Source: a virus
Length of the DNA: 64,000 nucleotides
Strand: one strand, 5' to 3'
Virus record (IMG/VR): IMGVR_UViG_3300017960_001054
Coordinates: 62,001-126,000 of that record
This document shows positions 26,402 to 34,196 of this stretch, one piece after another. Position 1 is the stretch's first letter; every line of letters starts with the position of its first letter. The notes beneath the pieces were generated by a model that was given only the letters and a program-made list of their open reading frames with translations, was not told the origin of the DNA and ran no database searches. The position numbers and the translations under genes are program-made.

Positions 26402-27229
26402 ATGTCTCGGCAACCGACAGACCTGTTGATGGATTGTGTCCAATCGCTGGAGGAGAAACTTCACGAACGAGTCGATCCGTCCAGCGTCACAGATCAGGTC
26501 TGTGGCATGTGTCGCAATCCTACGTGTAGGCGAGCCGGGTGGGCAGAGTCGCAGTGGCAACATCGGATGGATACGCAGGTAGAGCGGTTGCTCAACAACC
26601 CTCGGTTCTCAGATCTGGCGTTGCCTCGGCATCTGATGATCCACCAAGAGGAGTGGAAGGACTTGTCTCGCAAGGCGATGAAACTCGACATCGCTGCGCG
26701 GCGTGGCGACTGGACGCCAGTGACGGATGACGACTTGCCTTCCGATGGACGGTTGGAGGTTAGCTCTGAGGAGAGCGCCAACGCAGTCGATATCGCGCTG
26801 GAAGCCCTGGCCAAGAAGAAAGGCAAGACACGTCCGCAGGTTCCTCGGCTCGTAGGTGGTGTGGAAGACCCAACGACAGAGGGCACGCCGGAGCCTTCCA
26901 CGGGGCCACCAACGCAGGCTCAAAAGAAGGTCGAGAAGATGACGGAAGATCTCGGGCTTTCGGTTGAGCAAGACGAGCCCTTTGCCGAAGAACCAGTCCC
27001 TGATCCTGAGCCCAAGCCCAAGCCCAAGCCCAAGCCAGTAGCCAAGCCGAGACCGTCTCCACAACCGGTGCCAGGAAACACACCGGTTCCGCGCGAGGGC
27101 ATCATGGTCGATGGTGGTCCGCCGCCATCGTCACAACCTGCCGCAGATCCGTGGGCTCCGAAGAAGGAACGTGTCGTCAAGCCGCATTCGACGGTTCGAA
27201 TGGGCGTCAAGGATGAGAAGGATGAGTGA
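26402..27229 (+). CDS. Hypothetical protein with Lys-Pro linker
   Basis: 275 residues, ATG 26402 after TTTAGAGG. The N-terminal 100 residues are helical and contain CGMCRNPTC, a possible half zinc site. The second half is low complexity, with PEPKPKPKPKPVAKPRPSPQ (about 200-220) and a basic tail (KKERVVKPHSTVRMGVKDEK). The Pro-rich plan parallels the gene before it, but charge is opposite: Glu-Pro there, Lys-Pro here. The two tails could bind each other or act as spacers. No family recognised. Confidence 0.55.
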   Translation: MSRQPTDLLMDCVQSLEEKLHERVDPSSVTDQVCGMCRNPTCRRAGWAESQWQHRMDTQVERLLNNPRFSDLALPRHLMIHQEEWKDLSRKAMKLDIAARRGDWTPVTDDDLPSDGRLEVSSEESANAVDIALEALAKKKGKTRPQVPRLVGGVEDPTTEGTPEPSTGPPTQAQKKVEKMTEDLGLSVEQDEPFAEEPVPDPEPKPKPKPKPVAKPRPSPQPVPGNTPVPREGIMVDGGPPPSSQPAADPWAPKKERVVKPHSTVRMGVKDEKDE

Positions 27230-28331
27230 GGTCGATCCCAAGCTATGGGCTGCCATCGGCCGACTCTCGGCGTCTGTGAAAGATCTCGATCCTCGGATCG
27301 CCGCGTTGTTGGAGCAGCTAGAGCAGGGTGTCCACGAAGAACAAGTGCTTGCCGATCTGGTCAAGCTGGTTGCAGAAGATCCCGAGCTTGGTCGTCGCAT
27401 CGAGGAAGCTGCGCGTACCGAGTTTCAGCCGTTGCAAAACGAGACGGCCGAGGATATCGAAGAGTCTATTACAGCACTTCGCAACCTCAAGGACCGACAA
27501 CAAGCCCTACGGGATCTGAATTTCGAGGAAGAGGATTTGGTGTTCCATCCCGAGGGCACCGGCCTTCCGCAACTTCACCCTCTGGTGATGGGCTACATCA
27601 TCGAACGACTGCAATTCGATGATGACATTCCCGAGCTACGCACGGGGAGCTTGCCTGTGGGTGCTCCTCCGGCTGTTCCCGTCGAAAGTGCTGTCCGAGA
27701 TCCCGCAGTGTTGGGAGCCCAGCTTGAGAAGGCTTCTCAGGAGGTCCGAGAAGAGCTAGACGGTGCGCAACGCGAGAAGATGAAGGAACTAGAGGCCCTG
27801 GAGCCGGAGCTACAGGAAGCTGCGCTGGTCCCGCAGGGAAAGGAGAAATTCCTCGCGGTGGCCGAGGGCAGGGTCGGCGTGCCAGGATACCGAGCGGGAC
27901 ATAGGGCGGCTTTGCGGAAGGTCGAGCTAGACGACCAAGCCATCGTCCACATGACCGAGGATCTGCGGCAGAAGTACGCCCACAAGGCTCTCACGTCCAC
28001 CCAGGGACGCCGGAGCGCTGTCCCGGTCATCGGAGCCCTGGTCCAGAGGGAGCTAGTCCAGAAGGGCTACAAGGTCACGTTAGACGGCCCGGAGACGCTG
28101 CTGGAGGAGCCCATCGCGGAGGCTTCCTGGGCTCTTTCCATGGAAGCCGCGGTGGCGGAAACCCAAGGTCACTTCTCATTCATCGACAACGCCGCCAAGG
28201 TGCTTTCGATGCATCTCGATCGGACTCTGGCCGAGGAAGGTGTGTTGCAGATTTTGCTGCACATCGAGCCGATCAACGAGATCGCGAAACGCCGGGTGGG
28301 GTGGGAAGCGAAGGCCGTTGCTTGTCAGTGA
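27222..28331 (+). CDS. Hypothetical coiled-coil protein
   Basis: 369 residues from ATG 27222, overlapping the stop of the gene before it. Residues about 5-110 and 155-205 are rich in Leu/Glu/Lys heptads (LLEQLEQGVHEEQVLADLVK; REELDGAQREKMKELEALEP), predicting coiled coils. The middle FHPEGTGLPQLHPLVMGYII and the C-terminal 130 residues form more globular regions. No enzyme motif is seen. The stop overlaps the GTG of the next gene. A structural or scaffold role is possible but unproven. Confidence 0.55.
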   Translation: MSEVDPKLWAAIGRLSASVKDLDPRIAALLEQLEQGVHEEQVLADLVKLVAEDPELGRRIEEAARTEFQPLQNETAEDIEESITALRNLKDRQQALRDLNFEEEDLVFHPEGTGLPQLHPLVMGYIIERLQFDDDIPELRTGSLPVGAPPAVPVESAVRDPAVLGAQLEKASQEVREELDGAQREKMKELEALEPELQEAALVPQGKEKFLAVAEGRVGVPGYRAGHRAALRKVELDDQAIVHMTEDLRQKYAHKALTSTQGRRSAVPVIGALVQRELVQKGYKVTLDGPETLLEEPIAEASWALSMEAAVAETQGHFSFIDNAAKVLSMHLDRTLAEEGVLQILLHIEPINEIAKRRVGWEAKAVACQ

Positions 28332-28762
28332 GCGTCAAGGACAAGCGATTGTGGACTTTCATCGTTCGCGGTGGGGAGCAAATCGTGCTCCAGCCGAAGG
28401 GCAACATCCCCGAGGAACACGAGGGTGGCCGTTCCGTCATGCGTTTCGTGCTCACGGATGAGGATGCAGAGGCGACCGAGACGCTGCTCAAAAATCACGG
28501 CTGCGAGGTCGAGAAGTCCACGGTCCGGCAAACGGATGAGCAGGAGAAAGAGCGGCAGGAGCTAGCTGGGGTCATGCGCGATGAGATGGTGTTTCCGAGC
28601 ACCGCATGTCTCGCGTGTACGTTCTTCGATCCTCACATCGAGGGTAACTGTGGCGTGACTGGATGGGCGCCCGAGAGTGTCGAGTCGTTGCTGGAGCATC
28701 GCGACAAGGCAAAGACCGATCTGGCCGAGTGTCCTTTGGAGAAGTATCTGGAGGTCCAGTGA
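28328..28762 (+). CDS. Hypothetical protein, 144 aa
   Basis: GTG 28328 overlaps the previous stop, and the stop overlaps the methyltransferase start. N-terminal strands (DKRLWTFIVRGGEQIVLQPK) lead to a helix and then to CLACTFFDPHIEGNCGVTGW...CPLEKYL. The latter is a spaced set of four cysteines that may hold a metal or iron-sulfur cluster. No family recognised. It is coupled to a DNA methyltransferase gene and may act with it. Confidence 0.5.
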   Translation: MSVKDKRLWTFIVRGGEQIVLQPKGNIPEEHEGGRSVMRFVLTDEDAEATETLLKNHGCEVEKSTVRQTDEQEKERQELAGVMRDEMVFPSTACLACTFFDPHIEGNCGVTGWAPESVESLLEHRDKAKTDLAECPLEKYLEVQ

Positions 28763-29562
28763 GTCACGAGATCAAGCTCATGGACGCCATGGAGGGGCTG
28801 AAGTTGTTGGCCTCGGGCTCTGTGGACATGATCGTCACGGATCCTCCGTATGAGTCGCTCGAAAAGTGGAGGGCAATGGGCACGACCACTCGACTCAAGA
28901 AGTCCAAGCAGTCGAGCAACGAGTGGTTCCCGACCGTCCCCAACTCCTACTTCCCACCGTTTTTCGCTGAATGTCATCGAGTGCTTCGCTCGGGCACGGA
29001 CATGTACATCATGTGCGATGAGGAGACGGGCGACATTCTGAAGCCGATGTTGCGGGAGGTTGGTTTCGAGCTACGGAAATCGCTTGTCTGGCACAAGGTC
29101 GGCAAAGAGGTTGACCAGATCTGTCCTCATTGCAAGCGCGTTTGCGGTCAGGAGTTTTCGCCTGGTGTGCCGGGCATGGGCTATCCGTTCCGCAGCCAGT
29201 GGGAGATGATCTTGCTCGCGCGCAAGGGCAAGCGTCCAATGCCCAAGGACAAGAGCGTGCGCAACGTTCTTCCCGTTCCGTGGATCAAGCGTAAAGACGC
29301 ATTCCCCACCGAGAAACCAGTGGAGTTGTGCGAAGTTTTGATCAGGCAGTCGAGTGAAGAAGGAGAGCTAGTGCTCGACCCGTTCGCGGGCTCGGGGTCG
29401 GCTGGGGAGGCTGCCTACCGGCTCAAGCGAAACTTTCTCGGTTTCGATGTCGAGCAGAAAGCTCTCGACTACTTCAATGCACGCAAGCAGACGTGGAATG
29501 GTGTTGGTTCGGCGGTTTCCGCCGAGCCGTTGGTTTTCAAGTTTTTCGGGAGAAAGCCATGA
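28759..29562 (+). CDS. DNA methyltransferase (N6-adenine or N4-cytosine), intact
   Basis: 267 residues from GTG 28759. It has motif IV TDPPYESL (about residues 27-34) with KLMDAMEGLKLLASGSVDMI in front, FAECHRVLRSG, and KPVELCEVLI. VLDPFAGSGSAGEAA (AdoMet motif I) and FLGFDVEQKALDYF close the chain. The order IV then I is the beta class. A zinc finger CPHCKRVCG lies in the target-recognition region. All motifs are in one chain, unlike the fragmented enzyme at 10672-15771. It should protect phage DNA from restriction. ATGA overlap links it to the next gene. Confidence 0.9.
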   Translation: MSHEIKLMDAMEGLKLLASGSVDMIVTDPPYESLEKWRAMGTTTRLKKSKQSSNEWFPTVPNSYFPPFFAECHRVLRSGTDMYIMCDEETGDILKPMLREVGFELRKSLVWHKVGKEVDQICPHCKRVCGQEFSPGVPGMGYPFRSQWEMILLARKGKRPMPKDKSVRNVLPVPWIKRKDAFPTEKPVELCEVLIRQSSEEGELVLDPFAGSGSAGEAAYRLKRNFLGFDVEQKALDYFNARKQTWNGVGSAVSAEPLVFKFFGRKP

Positions 29563-29987
29563 GTTTGACGAGGAACCCAGCGGGAGCAATCGCAGGTCGC
29601 GGAGCTTCATGGACGCAGTGTAGCACGGTCGGGCCGTATGGTCGGTGCGTAGAACAAGAGGGACATGAAGGCAAATGCACAACCTTCATCAGTGGTCGTA
29701 CAGTGCCCGAATCTCCGTTGCCAGGCGCGTTGAAGGGTGTTGCCAATGCGCTCAGGGATGCGCAACTGGATTCGTACTACGAGCCGTTTCTCTTCGATGC
29801 GCTCAGCGATCTCATGCGTGCAATAGGACGGCCGGACGCTGCCAGTGCTGCTGATCGGTTGAAGGCCGACCCGAGCTACGACAGAGGCTACGAGGATGGT
29901 CGTGAGGCAGCCTACTATGAAGGCTACGATGAAGGATATGATGAAGGAGAGCAAAAAGGATATGATGAAGGAGAGCAAAACACGTAA
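29559..29987 (+). CDS. Hypothetical protein, duplicated family member 1
   Basis: 142 residues from ATG 29559. The segment LDSYYEPFLFDALSDLMRAI then PDAASAADRLKA is matched in the following gene, so the two are tandem paralogues. The N-terminus has CSTVGPYGRC and a CTTF segment. The C-terminus is a Gly-Tyr-Asp-Glu-Gly repeat (GYEDGREAAYYEGYDEGYDE) ending in two exact 8-residue copies. Function unknown; the repeats resemble acidic extensions found on small phage proteins. Confidence 0.6.
   Translation: MSLTRNPAGAIAGRGASWTQCSTVGPYGRCVEQEGHEGKCTTFISGRTVPESPLPGALKGVANALRDAQLDSYYEPFLFDALSDLMRAIGRPDAASAADRLKADPSYDRGYEDGREAAYYEGYDEGYDEGEQKGYDEGEQNT
29932..29979 (+). repeat. 24-bp perfect tandem duplication with a coding/start double role
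   Basis: Two identical 24-base units (29932-29955 and 29956-29979). In the upstream gene each encodes G-Y-D-E-G-E-Q-K. In another frame each carries an AAGG ribosome-site-like stretch followed by ATGATG, which is the start region of the downstream gene. Confidence 0.85.
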
Positions 29988-30288
29988 GGTTGCTCAGCCT
30001 ACTGCCCAGGCTACTGCTTTGGCATCGTTGGCATCGAAGGACGGACGCATTGCTAGGATGGTGAGAAAGCTAGCTAGTGCGACTAAGTATGCGGCTTGGG
30101 ATTCGTGCTACGAGCCGTTTCTCTATGACGCCCTGCAAGATCTCATGGAGGTTGCCGGATGCACGGAAGCAGCCAGCGCAGTGGACAGAATTAAGCAGCG
30201 ATACAATGCCGTCTACGAGAAGGGCTATAGAGCTGGGATAAGAGCTACAAGGACGTTGACTCAAACTTATGATTGCGTAGACGAATAA
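29962..30288 (+). CDS. Hypothetical protein, duplicated family member 2
   Basis: About 108 residues from ATGATG at 29962/29965, behind AAAAAGG, lying inside the repeat at the end of the previous gene. WDSCYEPFLYDALQDLMEVA followed by TEAASAVDRIK is clearly paralogous to the previous protein; the N-terminal part is Lys/Ala-rich and different. The tail YEKGYRAGIRATRTL resembles the start of the other copy's Gly-Tyr repeats. The last 22 bases overlap the end of a minus-strand gene. Function unknown. Confidence 0.6.
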   Translation: MMKESKTRKVAQPTAQATALASLASKDGRIARMVRKLASATKYAAWDSCYEPFLYDALQDLMEVAGCTEAASAVDRIKQRYNAVYEKGYRAGIRATRTLTQTYDCVDE

Positions 30289-30500
30289 GGAGTCCTTTCC
30301 TCACGGAGAAGCGTAGCGATCATCTCTTCCAGCTTCGCCAAATCCAGAGGATGTACATTTACCGGGGAAGGGACGCCTGAGCTAATCCACTCGCGGCGCT
30401 TCCACCGCTCGACCAAGCGAGCCGCCTCTTTCTCGTGCCAATCCACGCAACCAATGGAGCACGAAATATGGGCAGCGGCTAGTGGCGCCTCAGCCGCCAC
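30267..30500 (-). CDS. Hypothetical protein, 77 aa
   Basis: GTG at 30500 begins the last gene of the minus-strand operon, 20 bases after the gene before it. It contains DWHEKEAARLVERWKRREW, a helical basic segment, and a C-terminal helix DLAKLEEMIATLLREE. No cysteine pattern beyond CSIGC near the start, and no membrane segment. The 3' end converges on and overlaps the + strand gene by 22 bases. Reality is supported by spacing in the operon only. Confidence 0.45.
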   Translation of the reverse strand: MAAEAPLAAAHISCSIGCVDWHEKEAARLVERWKRREWISSGVPSPVNVHPLDLAKLEEMIATLLREERTPYSSTQS

Positions 30501-30520
30501 CTGATGTTCGCGAACCCCGC

Positions 30521-30859
30521 TCAGTCGGTGGTTTCGAGGCTTGGTCCCTCTTCCGAAGCCGTTTCGGAATTCTTGGGGACCACTAGCTTTCGGATAGCGT
30601 CGATGTCGGTCTCACCCGGAGGCGATTCCAGGCAGATCTGCCCGCCGCCTTCGCGGATAGCGCAGCAGATGTGACGGGTGGTGGCCAGGCCAATGCGGTT
30701 CGGTCCGCGGTAGTCAAAGACGACTTTTCCTCTCTCCTGAGATTCACCAATGATGACTTGGTAACTGTAGAGAGTGTTGCCGTCTGTTCGCAGAGCACCT
30801 GTGCCACTACGACCTTTCTTTCCGCGAAGCCATGCCTGGATGACCTTGGGATTGCGCAT
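30521..30859 (-). CDS. Conserved-type small phage protein
   Basis: 112 residues. The segment GKKGRSGTGALRTDGNTLYS followed by YQVIIGE resembles a widespread small phage protein pattern (S-x-T-G-x-L-R-T-D-G-x-x-L-Y-S-Y). The C-terminal part is acidic. No catalytic motif. A 150-base gap precedes it in the operon and holds GCGTAGAG on the minus strand (30914 to 30907), like the -10 half of the conserved promoter but with no matching -35. Confidence 0.6.
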   Translation of the reverse strand: MRNPKVIQAWLRGKKGRSGTGALRTDGNTLYSYQVIIGESQERGKVVFDYRGPNRIGLATTRHICCAIREGGGQICLESPPGETDIDAIRKLVVPKNSETASEEGPSLETTD

Positions 30860-31010
30860 TCTCTGTGACTCCTACTTGTCCGCTGTCGTGTGCGTCCGAC
30901 ACTTCTCTCTACGCCTGTTCGCAGCGGCGTGAACACGCAAGGAGACGCCATCTGAGCCCGTTTTCGTCGGACCCCCTATAGATGGGGCGGGGCAGATCTG
31001 CACGAGCGTG

Positions 31011-31607
31011 TCACGCGAGTAGGTCGCGCACACGGTCGAGGTCTGCGAGCGCGGTCTGCTCAGCACGACTGCCTGCGCCGCCTTGGTACAGGACGTAGGC
31101 AGGGTGGTAGATCGGCACCACAGGCACGGAGACGCCGGACTTCTCATCGACCCACTTGGCAGTCGTCATCTCACGCAGGGCCTTCATGGGCGCTCCTCGT
31201 TCGCCTGAGAGGAAGCCGCCAGCGAACCGGCCGAGAGCTACGAGCACTTTGGGCTGGATGACCGCGATCTGCACACGGAGATAGGGCGTGCAGGCTTGGA
31301 TCTCCCACTCCCAGGGATCACGGTTCTGGGGCGGTCTACATTTGAGGATGTTCGCGATGAACACGTCTTCGCGTTTGAGCCCGAGATGCAAGATCCATCG
31401 GTCGAGTAGCTGTCCCGCACGACCAACGAATGGACGCCCTAGCTCATCTTCTGTGCGGCCCGGCCCCTCGCCCACGAACATGAGCTGGGCTTCGGGGCTG
31501 CCTTCACCGAACACGATCGTGTTGCGAGTCTTGCCTAGCTCGCAGCGCTGGCAGTCTCCGATCTTGCGTTGGTGTAGGTAGGCCAGCTTGGTTGCGGCGT
31601 CGTTCAT
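31011..31607 (-). CDS. udg: Uracil-DNA glycosylase, family 4
   Basis: 198 residues. Family-4 motifs are clear: CQRCELGKTRN (first two cluster cysteines), FVGEGPGRTEDELGRPFVGR (uracil-binding motif A), NILKCRPPQNRDP, CTPYLRVQI (the other two cysteines), ALGRFA and IYHPAYVL (motif B). The four cysteines hold a 4Fe-4S cluster in this family. It removes uracil from DNA, starting base-excision repair in the cytoplasm. A phage carrying it presumably keeps normal thymine DNA. It follows the HARP/SNF2-like gene by 10 bases in one operon. Confidence 0.93.
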   Translation of the reverse strand: MNDAATKLAYLHQRKIGDCQRCELGKTRNTIVFGEGSPEAQLMFVGEGPGRTEDELGRPFVGRAGQLLDRWILHLGLKREDVFIANILKCRPPQNRDPWEWEIQACTPYLRVQIAVIQPKVLVALGRFAGGFLSGERGAPMKALREMTTAKWVDEKSGVSVPVVPIYHPAYVLYQGGAGSRAEQTALADLDRVRDLLA

Positions 31608-31617
31608 CGCAGCAACT

Positions 31618-32733
31618 CTACCTGATTACCGGTCGCTCGTAACAGATGCGATGCAGTCGGTTCAACGCTTCTGGATCTGTGTGGGTCCACGTCATCCGAT
31701 TCCATCGTCCTGCCTGACCACCGAAGCAACGCTTGTACTCTTTCCACGTGGCGAAGGTGGTTTTGGTCATGTGACCCACGCGAAGGATGTCCCAGAGCTT
31801 GGAGGGGTACTGGATGGGCGGATACCAGAGGAACCAAGTCGCGGCTGTGTGTCCGGCGAGCCCGTGGATCTTCTGTGACTGCTTTGTGGAGAAACTCGAC
31901 ACGAGATTCAAGTCGTCTAGTACGAGAGTCGTGTTCTCACAGGCGACTCTGGATTCGGGCCGCAGGTTGACAGCCTTGATCTCCCTGCCTTCGGGGTCTG
32001 TTCCGAGAACGAGGGGAGCGAGAGCGTTCGGAAGGCGGCCGATGGTCGTGAGGAGAATCTGTCCAGCTTCGGGCCACACCCAATCCTTCTTGCGCTTTAG
32101 CTCGATGAGCGTGAGATCCTCGCGCAGAGTTTCGTGACCCTTTCTCCAGCCGGCGATCTCTCTTGGATCGGTCACGAGGATCGTTCCGCGAGTCCCGTCC
32201 AAGGCGCACATGGTAGCTGGAATAATGTGGTCTGAGTTGGATGGGTTGACGATCGCTTGTGTTCGGATGGAGAGCCATCGCGCACAGTCGGCAATCGTTT
32301 CTCCGAGTTGCGCGTGGAGGGCTCGCTTCTCTGCTGCCAGGGCGATCTCCGAAGTGGTGTCGTTCCAAAGCTCCGACTCGATCTCAAGGCCAAGCTCTTG
32401 AGCACCTTCGATCAGCCGTTTTCGATCTTGAGGTTCCATGGAAACGGACCAGCGTTTAGACTTCGCATCCCACCACGCTCCAGGGAGCGCTCGCAGTTTG
32501 ACGAGCGCCTCTTCATCGTAGGGATGGATGACGTAGCCACTCTTGGTCAGAAGTTTCTTGTCGAGGTTCTGACCCTCGCGTTGAAGATGATCAGGAGCGC
32601 ATTCGGGGTGGTAGACGATCCACTGCCCCATGTCGTGGAGTCGATCGCTTTGAACGACCCAGCCTTCTTGGGGCGCGACCATCTTGGCGCACTTAGCGCA
32701 TTCCTGTGCCCATCGATTCGATCGTAGAGACAT
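31618..32733 (-). CDS. HARP-like domain fused to a degenerate SNF2 N-lobe
   Basis: 371 residues. An N-terminal zinc finger (CAKCAKMV...HPEC, residues 12-45) precedes a HARP-like segment (GYVIHPYDEEALVKLRALPG then WWDAKSKRWSV) like that of SMARCAL1 annealing helicases. The rest follows the first SNF2 lobe: ILVTDPREIAGWRKG, GQILLTTIGRLPN, VLDDLNLVSS in place of the DEAH box, FLWYPPIQYPSKLWDIL in place of T-G-T-P-I..ELW, and an end at YERPVIR where SNF2 lobe 1 ends with M-I-R-R. The P-loop and the Glu of motif II are lost and lobe 2 is absent, so it cannot be an ATPase. It may bind fork or bubble DNA. Confidence 0.6.
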   Translation of the reverse strand: MSLRSNRWAQECAKCAKMVAPQEGWVVQSDRLHDMGQWIVYHPECAPDHLQREGQNLDKKLLTKSGYVIHPYDEEALVKLRALPGAWWDAKSKRWSVSMEPQDRKRLIEGAQELGLEIESELWNDTTSEIALAAEKRALHAQLGETIADCARWLSIRTQAIVNPSNSDHIIPATMCALDGTRGTILVTDPREIAGWRKGHETLREDLTLIELKRKKDWVWPEAGQILLTTIGRLPNALAPLVLGTDPEGREIKAVNLRPESRVACENTTLVLDDLNLVSSFSTKQSQKIHGLAGHTAATWFLWYPPIQYPSKLWDILRVGHMTKTTFATWKEYKRCFGGQAGRWNRMTWTHTDPEALNRLHRICYERPVIR

Positions 32734-32743
32734 CTCTACGGAT

Positions 32744-32772
32744 ATCTACGCGAGATCACTTGAAAAGTATAA
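32744..32772 (-). promoter_or_regulatory. ECF-like promoter motif, divergent copy F (weak -35)
   Basis: On the minus strand: TTATACT (32772-32766), 14 bases, GCGTAGAT (32751-32744). The -10 half and the spacing match the other copies; the -35 half matches 5 of 7. It reads toward the operon starting at 32733. Confidence 0.6.
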
Positions 32773-32773
32773 A

Positions 32774-32802
32774 GTAAACTTCCGGGAAAAATCCGCGTAG
32801 AA
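32774..32802 (+). promoter_or_regulatory. ECF-like promoter motif, copy D
   Basis: GTAAACT (32774-32780), 14 bases, GCGTAGAA (32795-32802). It is back to back with copy F, one base apart, making a divergent promoter pair for the two gene groups. Confidence 0.78.
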
Positions 32803-32820
32803 GGGATGAGCAGGGACCTG

Positions 32821-33087
32821 ATGTCTGACTCACGAACCATCACGGAGATCTTCCAAGAAGTCAGCAGTGCCGCGGAGACGTTTCTCGCGGTGGTCGAGCG
32901 CGCGACCAAGGAGAGCTACGATCTGTACGGCCAAGCTGATGATGACGTGAGAGCCTATACGGATGCCCACGGCGACATCGAGGACGGCGACGCAGAGGGC
33001 GTCGATCTCATGTGGAGGCTTGAAGGCTCTGCATGGTCTTGCTTCGGAGCTAGAGAAGCAGGCACGGCATTCCATGCGGTTGGATGA
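32821..33087 (+). CDS. Hypothetical acidic protein, 88 aa
   Basis: ATG 32821 (MSDSRTITEIF) is preferred because ATG 32806 lies only four bases after the promoter's CGTA, whereas CAGGGA precedes 32821. The protein is helical and acidic (EIFQEVSSAAETFLAVVERA; DIEDGDAEGVDLMWRLEG). No cysteine pair except one Cys, no membrane segment, and no known family. It is the first gene of the + strand group driven by promoter D. Confidence 0.55.
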   Translation: MSDSRTITEIFQEVSSAAETFLAVVERATKESYDLYGQADDDVRAYTDAHGDIEDGDAEGVDLMWRLEGSAWSCFGAREAGTAFHAVG

Positions 33088-33163
33088 CACTCTGACCATC
33101 GAGAATTCCCAGAAGGCTGACGCGATCAAGGCTGTGAAGCATGACATACTGAGGACCCCATGA
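33074..33163 (+). CDS. Possible 29-aa peptide
   Basis: ATG 33074 opens MRLDDTLTIENSQKADAIKA and ends at 33163, overlapping both neighbours; its stop overlaps the ATG of the next gene. It fills the gap between two genes in a tightly packed operon. No ribosome site is obvious, so this may only couple translation. Confidence 0.3.
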   Translation: MRLDDTLTIENSQKADAIKAVKHDILRTP

Positions 33164-33471
33164 CAGTCGAGCGAGATATCGATGTGATTGTTGCTGGCCT
33201 TCCACTGCCTCCGGGCCGAAACCCAGAGCACGACCTTGCGCAGCTTGCCCGAGCCTTTCTGAGGAAGGCACAGAACGGTGAGCCGTGGATTGCCAACGGA
33301 GGCGCCACGTTTTCCAACGACATGGGAGCAACCAACGAAGCCTATGTGAATGCTCTTTGGGAGGCGCTTCCTGATTTTGTGGAGTGGGCTTTGGATGCAG
33401 CAGCTCAATATCGGACGATACAGCTTTGTGCTCCAGAGATGTGGGGGGAAGCGACGGAGAAACAGACATGA
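33160..33471 (+). CDS. Hypothetical protein, 103 aa
   Basis: ATG 33160 (ATGA with the peptide upstream); the stop overlaps the next ATG. Contains VERDIDVIVAGLPLPPGRNP and a helical C-terminal half (VNALWEALPDFVEWALDAAA). There is no recognisable motif. The middle (KAQNGEPWIANGGATFSNDM) suggests a small alpha/beta fold. Confidence 0.5.
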   Translation: MTVERDIDVIVAGLPLPPGRNPEHDLAQLARAFLRKAQNGEPWIANGGATFSNDMGATNEAYVNALWEALPDFVEWALDAAAQYRTIQLCAPEMWGEATEKQT

Positions 33472-33920
33472 CGACTACTGCATTCGACTCTGATACGGAG
33501 ATGTGGGACGAGCTTAGAGCCGACATGGCTGCGGCTGACGCTCAGGTTGGGCCAGATGCGGTCCAGTACAAACCTGGAGTCTACTTCGTTCGTTTCGTCC
33601 CCGAATACTCTCTGCTTCTCTACGGGCAGATTCTCGATTCAGTCGAGCACCTACGGGCGAACGGTGGTGATGAGGAAGACCTGGAGTACGAGAGGGAAGT
33701 GCGTTCGGATCCCGCCATGCGGCACTATCGGTTCACGAAGATGTACTCGGTCCATAACCCAGACGGATTGCTTGGTGATCAACACGTCTCGACGCTGACC
33801 AGTGTATTGACTCCAGAGGAATTTGAGCGAGCGAAGCGTCTGGGTTGGCCAACGAGTCCGCTGGAGTTTTTCAACAAGGTCTTGAGGGTTCGCATCCCCG
33901 CGGAAATCGGTCAAGCGTGA
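33468..33920 (+). CDS. Hypothetical protein, 150 aa
   Basis: ATG 33468 overlaps the previous stop. An acidic, helical N-terminus (DSDTEMWDELRADMAAADAQ) is followed by a beta-rich part (GVYFVRFVPEYSLLLYGQIL) and a domain with HYRFTKMYSVHNPDGLLGDQ. Ends LEFFNKVLRVRIPAEIG. No family recognised. Stop overlaps the GTG of the next gene. Confidence 0.5.
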   Translation: MTTTAFDSDTEMWDELRADMAAADAQVGPDAVQYKPGVYFVRFVPEYSLLLYGQILDSVEHLRANGGDEEDLEYEREVRSDPAMRHYRFTKMYSVHNPDGLLGDQHVSTLTSVLTPEEFERAKRLGWPTSPLEFFNKVLRVRIPAEIGQA

Positions 33921-34162
33921 AGCCGATCGCAGAGGAAGATCTCGACGCGATCGAGAAGACCATGACCGGTCGCATGAGATGGGCGTTGCTCAAGGCGGCC
34001 GATGGAGAGGAGTTGTGGGGATTGATCCATTCCGGGTACGCGCTGGAGCGGCGCAAGCTGGCTGAGTACGTTCACCGGGAAGGCAAGTACAACCTCTGGA
34101 AACCAACAGATCTTGGGTGGAGGATGGTGGAGAGGCTGAGACGAAAGCGAGCCGGTCGCTAG
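33917..34162 (+). CDS. Hypothetical helical protein, 81 aa
   Basis: GTG 33917 (GTGA overlap). The sequence is helical and Arg/Lys-rich at the end (LGWRMVERLRRKRAGR). The pattern LLKAADGEELWGLIHSGYAL, then LAEYVHREGKYNLWKPTDLG, could be a winged-helix-like DNA-binding unit. That is a guess from shape. It is the last of a run of overlapping small genes. Confidence 0.45.
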   Translation: MKPIAEEDLDAIEKTMTGRMRWALLKAADGEELWGLIHSGYALERRKLAEYVHREGKYNLWKPTDLGWRMVERLRRKRAGR

Positions 34163-34196
34163 CCTATACTTTTTGCACGTGCAGGAGGCCCTCCTT

